This document shows positions 52,718 to 60,631 of a DNA stretch of 64,000 nt, piece by piece. The stretch spans positions 41,359 to 105,358 of the forward strand of contig DXGM01000022.1 in NCBI GenBank assembly GCA_019113915.1. The letters are read 5' to 3'. How positions within the stretch are numbered: the first letter of the stretch is position 1; every line of letters begins with the position of its first letter. A program made the position numbers and the translations under genes. Source of the DNA: Candidatus Gordonibacter avicola. GTDB taxonomy: Bacteria > Actinomycetota > Coriobacteriia > Coriobacteriales > Eggerthellaceae. Under the pieces are notes generated by a model. The model searched no databases and was not told the DNA's origin. It saw only the letters and a program-made list of their open reading frames with translations.

Positions 52718-52791
52718 AAACGCGGGTGACGGGATGCACAAAGGCCGGCTGCCTCGCCTCGCGTGCGCGCGCGGGCGGCTATACTGGTGGC

Positions 52792-53901
52792 ATGGAACGC
52801 GTTATCGATCAAACTATTCTTGCAGCGCTGTGCTTGCTACTGTTGCCGCTTGCGACGTTTTCGGGCGCGCATGTGGCGGCGCTTCTGGCTGCTGTTGTGA
52901 TTGTGTGCTGCTTTGACCTGCGGCCGGAGAGTCGTTTGCGCTTTGTGGTAGCGGGCGCCTATCTGGTGGCGGCGCTGGTGTCGCCCGCGTTTGTGTTGTT
53001 TCTGCCACTGGCGGCCTATGTGCTGTTCGGGGAGCGTTTGGTGCTTGTGCGCTTCGTGTGGCTGGTGCCGCTGGTGGTGGCCGCACGCCTGCTTAACCCG
53101 CTCTTGCTAGGCGGGTTGGTGGCGCTCTGCGGCGTTGCGTGTCTCATGGCGTGGCGCACGCAGTGGGCGGAAGCGGAGCGCGCGGGCTATCGGGCGCTGC
53201 GCGATGAGCTGCAAGAACAATCGCTGTCGCTCACGGAGAAGAACCGCGATCTTCTGGCCGCGCAGGATTATGAGGTACGCCTGGCCACGCTAGCCGAGCG
53301 TGCTCGCATTGCACGCGAAATTCACGACAACGTGGGGCACTTGCTCACGCGCTCTGTGTTGCAGGTGGAGGCGCTGCAGGTGGTGCACGCGAATGATGAG
53401 CGTGTGCAGGAGGAACTGGCTGCGGTGGGGGAGACGCTGCACGAGGCCATGGACACCGTGCGCAAGAGCGTGCATGACTTACACGACGACGCGTTCGATT
53501 TGCGCACGCGCCTTGAGGGCGTGATTGGCGCGTGCGGTTTGCCCGACGTGCGGCTGGCGTATGACGCGCAGAGTGTGCCCGTGCCGGTGGCGTATTGCCT
53601 GGTGGCGCTTGTGCGCGAGGCGCTTTCCAACGTCGCGCGCCACAGCGATGCCACGCGGGTGGACGTGTCGCTGATTGAATACCCCGCGCTCTACCAGCTT
53701 ATCGTGCAGGATAACGGCACGGGGGAAGGTGGCGCGGCGGCTGCGGTGGCCGACGGAGCGCGCGGCGGTCAGCCCGCGCATGGCCTGGGGTTGAAGTCGA
53801 TGGACGAGCGCGTGAGCGCCCTCGGCGGCCGCTTGCGCGCCGAGTACCAGGCGGGCAAGGGCTTCCGCGTGTTCGCCAGCATTCCGAAGGAGCAAGTATG
53901 A
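52792..53901 (+). CDS. NarL-family sensor histidine kinase
   Basis: A 369-residue kinase. The first 125 residues hold four or five short helices with almost no extracytoplasmic loop, the design of kinases that sense the membrane or a partner transporter. A coiled coil leads to the HisKA_3 motif RIAREIHDNVGHLLT with phospho-acceptor His178. The ATPase domain shows LVREALSNVARHS, DNGTG and GLGLKSMDERV. It overlaps the response-regulator gene by 4 bp and is divergent from the ABC-2 exporter, suggesting a drug- or peptide-responsive export circuit. Start ATG 52792 has only a weak ribosome site. Confidence 0.9.
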   Translation: MERVIDQTILAALCLLLLPLATFSGAHVAALLAAVVIVCCFDLRPESRLRFVVAGAYLVAALVSPAFVLFLPLAAYVLFGERLVLVRFVWLVPLVVAARLLNPLLLGGLVALCGVACLMAWRTQWAEAERAGYRALRDELQEQSLSLTEKNRDLLAAQDYEVRLATLAERARIAREIHDNVGHLLTRSVLQVEALQVVHANDERVQEELAAVGETLHEAMDTVRKSVHDLHDDAFDLRTRLEGVIGACGLPDVRLAYDAQSVPVPVAYCLVALVREALSNVARHSDATRVDVSLIEYPALYQLIVQDNGTGEGGAAAAVADGARGGQPAHGLGLKSMDERVSALGGRLRAEYQAGKGFRVFASIPKEQV

Positions 53902-54560
53902 TTCAGACGATCATCGTTGACGACGACCCGTTCGTGCGCCTGTCGCTGCAAACCATTCTTGAGGCGCAGGACGACATCGCCGTGGTGGCGCTCGGCGGCA
54001 CGGGGGAGGAAGCGGTGGCGCTGTTTGAGGAACATGCGCCTGACGTGCTGCTCATGGACATTCAGATGCCAGGCATGGGTGGGCTCGACGCGGCCGAGCG
54101 CATTCTGGCCGCGCACCCCGACGCGCGCGTGGTGTTTCTCACCACGTTTTCTGACGACGAGTACATTGTGCGTGCGCTGCGCTTGGGGGCGAAGGGGTAT
54201 CTCATCAAGCAGGAGGTGGCCACCATTGCGCCCGCGTTGCGCACGGTTATGGCTGGTCAGAGTGTGCTTGGTGGGGAAGTGCTGGGGCGCGTGGATGCGC
54301 TCATGCGCAAGGAGGGGGCGGCGAGCGCGGCTTCCTCCGCTGCTCCGACGGCGGGGGAGAGTGGCGGCGCTCATGAGAGCCTGACCGAGCGCGAGCGCGC
54401 CGTGGTTGAACTGGTTGCCGAAGGCCTCGACAACCGCGAGATAGCCGCCGAGTTGTTCCTCAGCGAAGGCACCGTACGCAACCACATTAGCGCCATCCTA
54501 CAGAAACTAGACTTAAAGAATCGCACCCAGCTAGCGATCAGCTACTACCGCGAGCGGTAA
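53898..54560 (+). CDS. NarL/LuxR-family response regulator
   Basis: A 220-residue regulator. The receiver domain has Asp-Asp-Asp at 9-11 in IIVDDDPFV, phospho-acceptor Asp54 in VLLMDIQMPG, and Lys near 105 (KGYLIKQE). An Ala/Ser/Gly linker follows, then a LuxR helix-turn-helix (LTERERAVVELVAEGLDNREI, SEGTVRNHISAILQKL). It is partner to the kinase upstream and most likely binds the divergent promoter region at 52.6-52.8 kb. Confidence 0.93.
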   Translation: MIQTIIVDDDPFVRLSLQTILEAQDDIAVVALGGTGEEAVALFEEHAPDVLLMDIQMPGMGGLDAAERILAAHPDARVVFLTTFSDDEYIVRALRLGAKGYLIKQEVATIAPALRTVMAGQSVLGGEVLGRVDALMRKEGAASAASSAAPTAGESGGAHESLTERERAVVELVAEGLDNREIAAELFLSEGTVRNHISAILQKLDLKNRTQLAISYYRER

Positions 54561-54579
54561 GTTCAACTGCCCGCGCGGT

Positions 54580-55009
54580 AAAAATGTGACGCGCTATCGC
54601 GCTACTGATTACGCCAGAGTCATCCAAGCCCCAAACTTTATGACGCGGGCTGACTGACTAGTAGGCGAGGTCTTACAAGAGGCATAACCCCCGTAGGGGT
54701 GGTCTCCAGACCACCCGTTCGCGCGAAGCACGAAAACACAGGTTTAAAGCGAGTTTATACCTTCAAAAACCTATCAGGTAAGGTTATCTCTCGTAGGGGC
54801 GGTTCACGAACCACCCGTTCGCGCGAAGCGCGAAAACCCAGGTCAAAGTTGTGTTCTCCGCCTGCGGCGGAGAGGGCGCTTCGTGAAGCGCCCCTACAAA
54901 GGTGATCTTTTAAGTTAGATTCATTACACATGAAAGAGCCCTCGTCATAGTGGTAGGGAGGGCATCCTCACTTGGCGTATTCGCCATGCGCGAAGCGCGT
55001 CACACTTTT
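54580..55009. mobile_element. MITE-like element with terminal inverted repeats and internal hairpins
   Basis: About 430 bp without a gene. The left end (aaaaatgtgacgcgct, from 54580) and the right end (complement of aaaagtgtgacgcgct, 55009 leftward) are imperfect inverted repeats that can be followed for about 45 bases. Inside are three hairpins with near-identical flanks but different arms: 54697-54716 (gggtggtct arm), 54797-54816 (gggcggttc arm) and 54874-54893 (gggcgcttc arm). A ctccgcctgcggcggag hairpin also lies at 54856-54872. A second copy starts at 63711. No transposase ORF is present, so it would need to be mobilised in trans. Confidence 0.75.
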
Positions 55010-55035
55010 GCATAGCGAAACGCTCCCAAGTGGTT

Positions 55036-55380
55036 CTACCCCAAGATACGGGCGAACTCTTTTTCGGCGTTTTCCTGCAGTTTGGCGTCGATTGCTACGT
55101 AGGCGTCTAGCAGTTTGTTGCCGTCGTCGGTGAGGCTGCTGCCGTGGGCGCCGTCGCGGTCGAGCAGCTGAATGCCCAGCGCGGCCTCGGTGTCTTTCAC
55201 GATGCGCCATGCCTTGCTGTACGCCATGCCCATGCCCTTGGCGGCGGCGTTGAGCGAGCCGGTTTCGCGCACGCCCAGGCACAGGTTCGCGATGCCGCGG
55301 CCGAACACCGAACCGCTGTCGGAGGTTGGGTTCGTGATGGAAAGCCTGATGGTTGGCTTGAGGTTCGAAAGCTCGCTCAT
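55036..55380 (-). CDS. ModE-type winged-helix regulator
   Basis: A 114-residue protein equal to the N-terminal DNA-binding domain of ModE: GVRETGSLNAAAKGMGMAYSKAWRIVKDTEAALGIQLLDR is the LysR-like winged helix, followed by a short dimerisation helix. There is no molybdate-binding MOP domain. It may regulate molybdate uptake or molybdoenzyme genes, relevant to two Mo-dependent operons here. I chose ATG 55380 with aaaagga upstream; the in-frame extension to 55506 is unlikely. It lies 46 bp after threonine synthase on the same strand. Confidence 0.8.
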   Translation of the reverse strand: MSELSNLKPTIRLSITNPTSDSGSVFGRGIANLCLGVRETGSLNAAAKGMGMAYSKAWRIVKDTEAALGIQLLDRDGAHGSSLTDDGNKLLDAYVAIDAKLQENAEKEFARILG

Positions 55381-55426
55381 GGTCCGTCGTCCTTTTCTCG
55401 TGGTGGCCGCCGCGTGGGTGGGCCCG

Positions 55427-56995
55427 TTAGTCGTCGGTTGCGTTGGCCTGCAAGGTGCGCAGGAAGTCGAGCGCGGCGGCCTCAATGTCTGCCGTGCCGT
55501 TGTCAATGACCTCGGTGAAGCGGATGGGCAGTGTGTCCAGCTCGGCCAGGCCCTGCGGAATGTCGGTGTGCCCCGTTTCGCGCGCGATGAGTTCGTTCAG
55601 CTCGCAGCCCGAAAGCGCGGCCACGTCGGCGGGCAGGGGAGCGCCGGGTGCAATGCCGTGCAGCGCGCGGTACACGTTGTCGCCGAACTTCGCCCAGTGC
55701 GCCGTGCTCGCGATGAGCACGGGGTTTTCGCCGCGCAGGTTTTCGGCCGCGCGGTAGGCCACGGCCGTGTGCGGGTCCATAAGGTAGTCGTGCTCGTCCA
55801 GCACGGCCTGGATGGTTTCCAGACACGTGGCGTTGTCGATGGAATCGGATGCGAACGTGGCGCGTACCTGCGCAAACGTGTTCTCATCCACGCGGAAGCG
55901 GCGCTCTGTGCGCAAGTCGTTCATCCAGCCAGCGATGGCCTGCGCGTTGCGGCCGGTGAGTTCGAACAGCTGGCGCTCCAGGTTCGACGACACCAAAATG
56001 TCCATAGAGGGCGACGGCGTCAGCACGAAATCACGGTCGGCGATGTCGTAGGTGCCCGTGTTGATGAAGTCGGTGAGCACGCGGTTTTCGTTGCTGGCGC
56101 AGAACAGCATGCCCAGCGGCACGCCCATGCGCTTGGCGTAATACGCGGCCAGGATGTTGCCAAAGTTGCCGGTGGGCACGCATACGTCCAGTTCATCGCC
56201 CGCGCCCAGCTTGCCGTCGGCCACCAGCTGCGCGTAGGCCGACACGTAGTACACAATTTGGGGCATGAGGCGTCCCCAGTTGATGGAGTTCGCGCTGGAC
56301 AGCGCCACGCCGTGCTCTTCCAGCAGGCGGGTGGCGAAGGCGTTGTCGCCGAACACGTTTTTCGCGCCGGTCTGGCAGTCGTCGAAGTTGCCGCGCACGC
56401 CCCACACCTGCACGTTTTCGCCACGCTGGGTGGCCATCTGCTTGTGTTGAATGTCGCTCACGCCGCCGTCGGGGTACATGACGCCAATGGACACACCGTC
56501 CACGTCGCGGAAGCCTTCGAGCGCCGCCTTGCCGGTGTCGCCGGACGTGGCAACCAAAATCATGAATTCGTGGTTGAGTTTCCCCTGCTCACGCAACTGG
56601 TTAGCGCTGGCGGAGAAGAAGCGCGGCAGGCATTGCAGCGCCATGTCCTTAAACGCGCTCGTGGGGCCGTGCCACAGCTCCAGCACGTGGGTGGTTGCGG
56701 TGAGCGAGGTCACCGGGCAGATGCGCTCGTCGTCGAAGTTTGCGCCGTAGGTTTGCGCCATGAGCGCGTCGATGGTTTCGGCGGGCAGGTCGATGTCGAA
56801 CGCTTTATAAATGCGCGCCGCGCGCTGCGCGTAGGGCAGTTCGGCCAGCGCCAGCAGGTCATCGAGCGTGAGCGTAGGAATGTGCTCAGGCACATACAGC
56901 CCGCCGCCCTCAGCCAGTCCGTTGACAACAGCCTCGGTGAACGTGATGGGTTGCGCGGTGAGTCCGCGCGTGTCGGTGTAGAGGTTCTGAGCCAT
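55427..56995 (-). CDS. thrC: Threonine synthase
   Basis: A 522-residue PLP enzyme that makes threonine from O-phosphohomoserine. The N-terminus (YTDTRGLTAQPITFTEAVVNGLAEGGGLYVPE) is the typical class I ThrC start; the PLP lysine is in TSAFKDMALQ, and the phosphate loop is VATSGDTGKAALEGF. Length and order fit the long bacterial/yeast form. ATG 56995 is chosen because the upstream in-frame extension to 57097 has no family resemblance. Confidence 0.93.
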   Translation of the reverse strand: MAQNLYTDTRGLTAQPITFTEAVVNGLAEGGGLYVPEHIPTLTLDDLLALAELPYAQRAARIYKAFDIDLPAETIDALMAQTYGANFDDERICPVTSLTATTHVLELWHGPTSAFKDMALQCLPRFFSASANQLREQGKLNHEFMILVATSGDTGKAALEGFRDVDGVSIGVMYPDGGVSDIQHKQMATQRGENVQVWGVRGNFDDCQTGAKNVFGDNAFATRLLEEHGVALSSANSINWGRLMPQIVYYVSAYAQLVADGKLGAGDELDVCVPTGNFGNILAAYYAKRMGVPLGMLFCASNENRVLTDFINTGTYDIADRDFVLTPSPSMDILVSSNLERQLFELTGRNAQAIAGWMNDLRTERRFRVDENTFAQVRATFASDSIDNATCLETIQAVLDEHDYLMDPHTAVAYRAAENLRGENPVLIASTAHWAKFGDNVYRALHGIAPGAPLPADVAALSGCELNELIARETGHTDIPQGLAELDTLPIRFTEVIDNGTADIEAAALDFLRTLQANATDD

Positions 56996-57271
56996 GTCCT
57001 GCGCTTTCTGCCGGGTTGGACAACGTACGAAGTGCCACCTCAGTATACTATGCCGCGAATATTCTGACGGCGGAATCGCCTTGCGATTTCCAGGCAATTC
57101 GCAAGCGGTGCGTCGTGCAGGTCTGCGGTGCTTCCCTTAAGGTAGCGGAACAGGGGGCCAACAAAACAACCGTCGTTGTTCACGTGCGTAACGCTCTGGC
57201 GGCAGGAGCTTTGACGAGCGTCGGCCGCCGCTACCATGGGCCGCAAAACAGTTCCACGGCGAGGAGACGCA

Positions 57272-59317
57272 ATGGCGAACGAGCACGCAAACGCACAACA
57301 GACCACGATGAAGGGGATGCATGGCGCAGATCTCAAGCGACGGTTCTTTGTGAGCCTTGTGCTGTCTGTGCCAGTGTTGCTGCTTTCGCCGCCCATGGGA
57401 ATGGCGCTGCCTTTCTCGCTTGCGTTTCCTGGGTCGGACTGGGTGGTGGCGGTGCTCGCCACGGTGCTTTATGGTTACGGCGGGTGGCCGTTTCTGCGCG
57501 GGGCGGTGGGCGAACTGCGGCGTCGCCAGCCGGCCATGATGACGCTGGTGGCGCTGGGTATCACGACGGCATATATCTATAGTGTCTACGCGTTCGTGCA
57601 GCGCAGCGTGCTGGGCGCGCATGACGTGCACATGGACTTTTTCTGGGAGCTGGCCACGCTCATCGACATCATGCTGCTGGGTCACTGGGTGGAGATGCGG
57701 GCGGTCATGGGCGCTGGTGACGCGCTCAAAGAGATGGCCGAACTGCTGCCCGCCGACGCGCATGTGCGGCGCGACGACGGTTCTGTGGCCGACGTGCCGC
57801 TCGATCAGGTGCAGGTGGGCCAGACCGTCGTGGTGGAGGCGGGCGAGAAAGTGCCGGCCGACGGCGAAGTGGTAGACGGATCATCGCAGGTGAACGAGGC
57901 GCTGGTGACGGGTGAGGCGCGTGCGGTGGAAAAAGCGCCCGGCGACGCTGTGTTCGGCGGTTCGCAAAATGGCGACGGCACGCTGTACGTGCGTGTGACC
58001 GGCACGGGCGAGTCGGGCTACCTTGCGCAGGTGATGCGGCTGGTATCGCAGGCTCAGCAGGAGAAATCGCGCGCCGAGGTGCTGTCCGATCGCGTGGCTC
58101 GTTGGCTATTCTACGCGGCGGTGAGCGTGGGTGTAGCGGCGTTTGTCGTGTGGTTGGTGGTGACGAGCAATGTGGGTGACGCGCTCACGCGCATGGTAAC
58201 GGTGCTCGTGATTGCGTGTCCGCATGCGTTGGGCCTGGCCATTCCGCTGGTGGCTGCGCGTTCGACGTCGCTTGGAGCGCGCAGCGGTTTGCTCGTGCGC
58301 CGTCGGCGCGCGCTTGAAGTGGCGCCGAAGGTGAACGTGGTCATGATGGACAAGACCGGTACCCTTACCGAGGGTGATTTCCGTGTGGCGGAGGTGCGGG
58401 CTCTTGACGGTGGCGAAGAAGGTGCAGTCGCGCACGTCGATCCGACTGCGGCCGATGACCAGGTGCTCGCCGTGCTGGCGGGGCTTGAGGCGTCGTCGTC
58501 ACACCCGCTTGCCGCCTCCATCATGCAGACGGCGGACGAACGCGACGTTGCGCCGGCTACCGTACGCGACGTGCACTCCATTGCGGGAGCGGGTGTGGAA
58601 GGCGCGCTTGATGGCGGTTCTCACGCGCTTGTTGCGAATGCGCGCTACCTCGATGAGCAGGGTATTCCCTACAATCATGATGTGTTCGATCGCTTGGCTG
58701 GCCGCGGCCTTACCGTGAGCTTCCTTGTGGAGGACGGCCGTGCTGCCGGGGTGGTGGCCCAAGGTGACGAGGCGAAGCCTTCTGCTACACGTGCTGTAGA
58801 GGCTCTCAAGACACGCGGCGTGCAGCCGGTCATGCTGACCGGCGACAATGAGGCGGCGGCCCGCGCTGTTGCGGGTGCGCTCGGCATCAATGAGGTGCAC
58901 GCTGGCCTCGTGCCCCAGGATAAGGTGCGTCTCGTGCAGACGCGTCGTGCTGCGGGCGACACGGTGATGATGGTGGGTGACGGCATCAACGACGCCCCGG
59001 CGCTCGCGCAGGCCGACGTGGGCGTGGCTATTGGCGCTGGCACCGACGTGGCCATCGACTCGGCCGACGTCGTGCTGGTGAAGAGCGACCCGGAAGATAT
59101 TGTACGTTTGCTTGACCTCGGCACTAACACCACGCGCAAAATCAAGCAAAACCTCTGGTGGGGAGCGGGTTATAACATTGTTGCCATTCCGCTGGCCGCC
59201 GGGGTGCTGGCACCCGTCGGTATTGTGCTTGGCCCGGCCGTGGGTGCTGTCCTCATGAGTTTATCTACGGTTATTGTGGCGGTGAATGCCCTCACGTTGA
59301 AGGCGGGGGAGCGCTGA
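57272..59317 (+). CDS. P1B-type metal-transporting ATPase (CopB-like)
   Basis: A 681-residue cation pump. The ion-binding motif is CPH (Cys316-Pro-His318), typical of P1B-3/CopB pumps, which export copper or silver. The phosphorylation site is DKTGTLT (Asp360), the HP motif is SSHPLAAS, and the hinge is MVGDGINDAPALAQ. The usual N-terminal metal-binding domain is absent; the first 25 residues are short and polar with a MKGMHG stretch. Start ATG 57272 has gaggag five bases before it. It precedes the iron-uptake cluster but has a 227-bp gap and probably a separate promoter. Confidence 0.9.
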   Translation: MANEHANAQQTTMKGMHGADLKRRFFVSLVLSVPVLLLSPPMGMALPFSLAFPGSDWVVAVLATVLYGYGGWPFLRGAVGELRRRQPAMMTLVALGITTAYIYSVYAFVQRSVLGAHDVHMDFFWELATLIDIMLLGHWVEMRAVMGAGDALKEMAELLPADAHVRRDDGSVADVPLDQVQVGQTVVVEAGEKVPADGEVVDGSSQVNEALVTGEARAVEKAPGDAVFGGSQNGDGTLYVRVTGTGESGYLAQVMRLVSQAQQEKSRAEVLSDRVARWLFYAAVSVGVAAFVVWLVVTSNVGDALTRMVTVLVIACPHALGLAIPLVAARSTSLGARSGLLVRRRRALEVAPKVNVVMMDKTGTLTEGDFRVAEVRALDGGEEGAVAHVDPTAADDQVLAVLAGLEASSSHPLAASIMQTADERDVAPATVRDVHSIAGAGVEGALDGGSHALVANARYLDEQGIPYNHDVFDRLAGRGLTVSFLVEDGRAAGVVAQGDEAKPSATRAVEALKTRGVQPVMLTGDNEAAARAVAGALGINEVHAGLVPQDKVRLVQTRRAAGDTVMMVGDGINDAPALAQADVGVAIGAGTDVAIDSADVVLVKSDPEDIVRLLDLGTNTTRKIKQNLWWGAGYNIVAIPLAAGVLAPVGIVLGPAVGAVLMSLSTVIVAVNALTLKAGER

Positions 59318-59477
59318 TAGGGGCGCAGGTCGCTGCGTGTTTCGCCAGGGCGAGGTGGTGTTGAGCCGCGATTGGTGGCCACTTCCCCCTTGCGCCTGCG
59401 CGGGGTCTGACAATTCGTCGGCTTCCGTCTACGCATGCGGCTGTACTACAATTTCACAAAGAATTGTTAACCATGGC

Positions 59478-59529
59478 TTCCATTTTTCGGACGTTTCACG
59501 TATGATGTCAATTGTTACCCAAGGCTAAC
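59478..59529 (+). promoter_or_regulatory. Predicted feo promoter with GTTA-n8-TAAC operator
   Basis: TATGAT (59501-59506) is preceded by TTCCAT (59478-59483) with a 17-bp spacer. A dyad, GTTACCCAAGGCTAAC (59514-59529), covers the likely transcription start and resembles DtxR/IdeR-type iron boxes in its AGGCTAAC half. An upstream ttgttaaccatgg element (59464-59476) recurs at the 63.5-kb promoter. The first feoA starts at 59545. Confidence 0.55.
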
Positions 59530-59544
59530 TGATGGGAGTCCGAC

Positions 59545-59871
59545 ATGGAGAACGCAACGACGATGCCTGTTTGCAGCGGCGCGTCGGCCCGCGCCGAAAG
59601 AGCAGCAGCACATTCGACAGCAGGCTGTCAGATGCCGCTGTCGTTTTTGGGAAGCGGGGAGTCGGCCGTTATCGCAAAGGTGCGCGGGCGAGGTGACCTG
59701 CACCATCATCTGGAGACGCTTGGCTTTGTGGAAGGTGCAACGGTAGAGGTGATGTCGAAAGCTGCCGACGACCTCATCGTTCAGGTCAAAGGCACCCACG
59801 TGGCCCTCAGCAAACAAGTAGCCTCCCGCATTCTGGCAACCACCGCAACTCCTACTCCCAACCCAGCGTAA
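59545..59871 (+). CDS. feoA: FeoA-family protein, first copy
   Basis: A 108-residue cytosolic SH3-like protein that assists FeoB in Fe(II) import. The core (residues about 35-95) includes GSGESAVIAKVRGRGDLHHHLETLGFVEGATVEVMSK and DDLIVQVKGTHVALSKQVASRILA, the usual FeoA order. A Ser/Ala-rich extension of about 35 residues with two cysteines precedes it. A gggag ribosome site lies six bases before ATG 59545. Two parS sites separate it from the second feoA. Confidence 0.88.
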   Translation: MENATTMPVCSGASARAERAAAHSTAGCQMPLSFLGSGESAVIAKVRGRGDLHHHLETLGFVEGATVEVMSKAADDLIVQVKGTHVALSKQVASRILATTATPTPNPA

Positions 59872-59930
59872 CCAAAAAATGACGAACAACTTTTTCACGA
59901 ACTTCACGCACTCATTTTTTCGCGAACGAA

Positions 59931-59946
59931 TGTTTCACGTGAAACA
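59931..59946. other. parS chromosome-partition site 1
   Basis: TGTTTCACGTGAAACA is an exact match to the ParB-binding parS consensus, a perfect 16-bp palindrome. It lies in an AT-rich 233-bp gap between the two feoA genes and is preceded by tttttcgcgaa, as is the second site. Confidence 0.9.
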
Positions 59947-60006
59947 TTTCACGAGCGATATGATCAACAAATGCTAACACATTTGCGTGCGTAATTTTTT
60001 CGCGAA

Positions 60007-60022
60007 TGTTTCACGTGAAACA
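60007..60022. other. parS chromosome-partition site 2
   Basis: A second exact TGTTTCACGTGAAACA, centred 76 bp from the first. Paired parS sites load ParB and normally lie in the origin-proximal part of bacterial chromosomes, so this half of the window is probably near oriC. Confidence 0.9.
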
Positions 60023-60104
60023 GTGGGTACTTCTTCACGTTGATGTGGGAAAACGTGAATTAAAAGTGAATTAAAAAATAATTGACGAAGGAAAGGAAAG
60101 GTAG

Positions 60105-60341
60105 ATGACGGAAGGACAGGGCAAGACGTTGCGCGATGTGCGCATTGGTGAGTCGGCGACGGTGCGTCGCCTCACGGGGGAGGGCGCCCTTAAACGCCAC
60201 ATCATGGACATGGGCATCACGAAAGGCACCGACGTATTCGTTCGCAAAGTAGCCCCCCTCGGCGACCCCATTGAGGTCACCGTGCGCGGCTATGAACTGT
60301 CACTTCGCAAGAGCGAGGCTCAGAACATTCTTGTGGGATAA
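60105..60341 (+). CDS. feoA: FeoA-family protein, second copy
   Basis: A 78-residue minimal FeoA domain: TLRDVRIGESATVRRLTGEGALKRHIMDMGITKGTDVFVRKVAPLGDPIEVTVRGYELSLRK, including the MDMGITKG turn and the GYxLSLRKxEA end typical of the family. It probably partners with FeoB, encoded 290 bp downstream. The ATG is preceded by gaaaggaaagg. The gap to feoB is AT-rich and may hold another promoter. Confidence 0.93.
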   Translation: MTEGQGKTLRDVRIGESATVRRLTGEGALKRHIMDMGITKGTDVFVRKVAPLGDPIEVTVRGYELSLRKSEAQNILVG

Positions 60342-60631
60342 CGCCTTCGAACTACCGTGATATTAAAAAATGGCACACCTTCCGCACTCAAAAATTCGTG
60401 ATTGTTATTGAGACGCTGTTGCAATTACGCGAATGAAAAAATGAGTGCGCGAAAAGTGGAAAGCTGAAGTTTTATTTTTTTTTGAGATAGTGTTAGTTGC
60501 AGTTAACTTTTGGTAGAGGGACACACAGCATCGGTGGGAACCGAGAAATGCGAAGTCTCTCTTCAAAGCAAGCAAACAACCTGTTCAGCGCTGGGAAACG
60601 CGGGGCGGGGAAACTGTGGGAAAGGTGGAAC

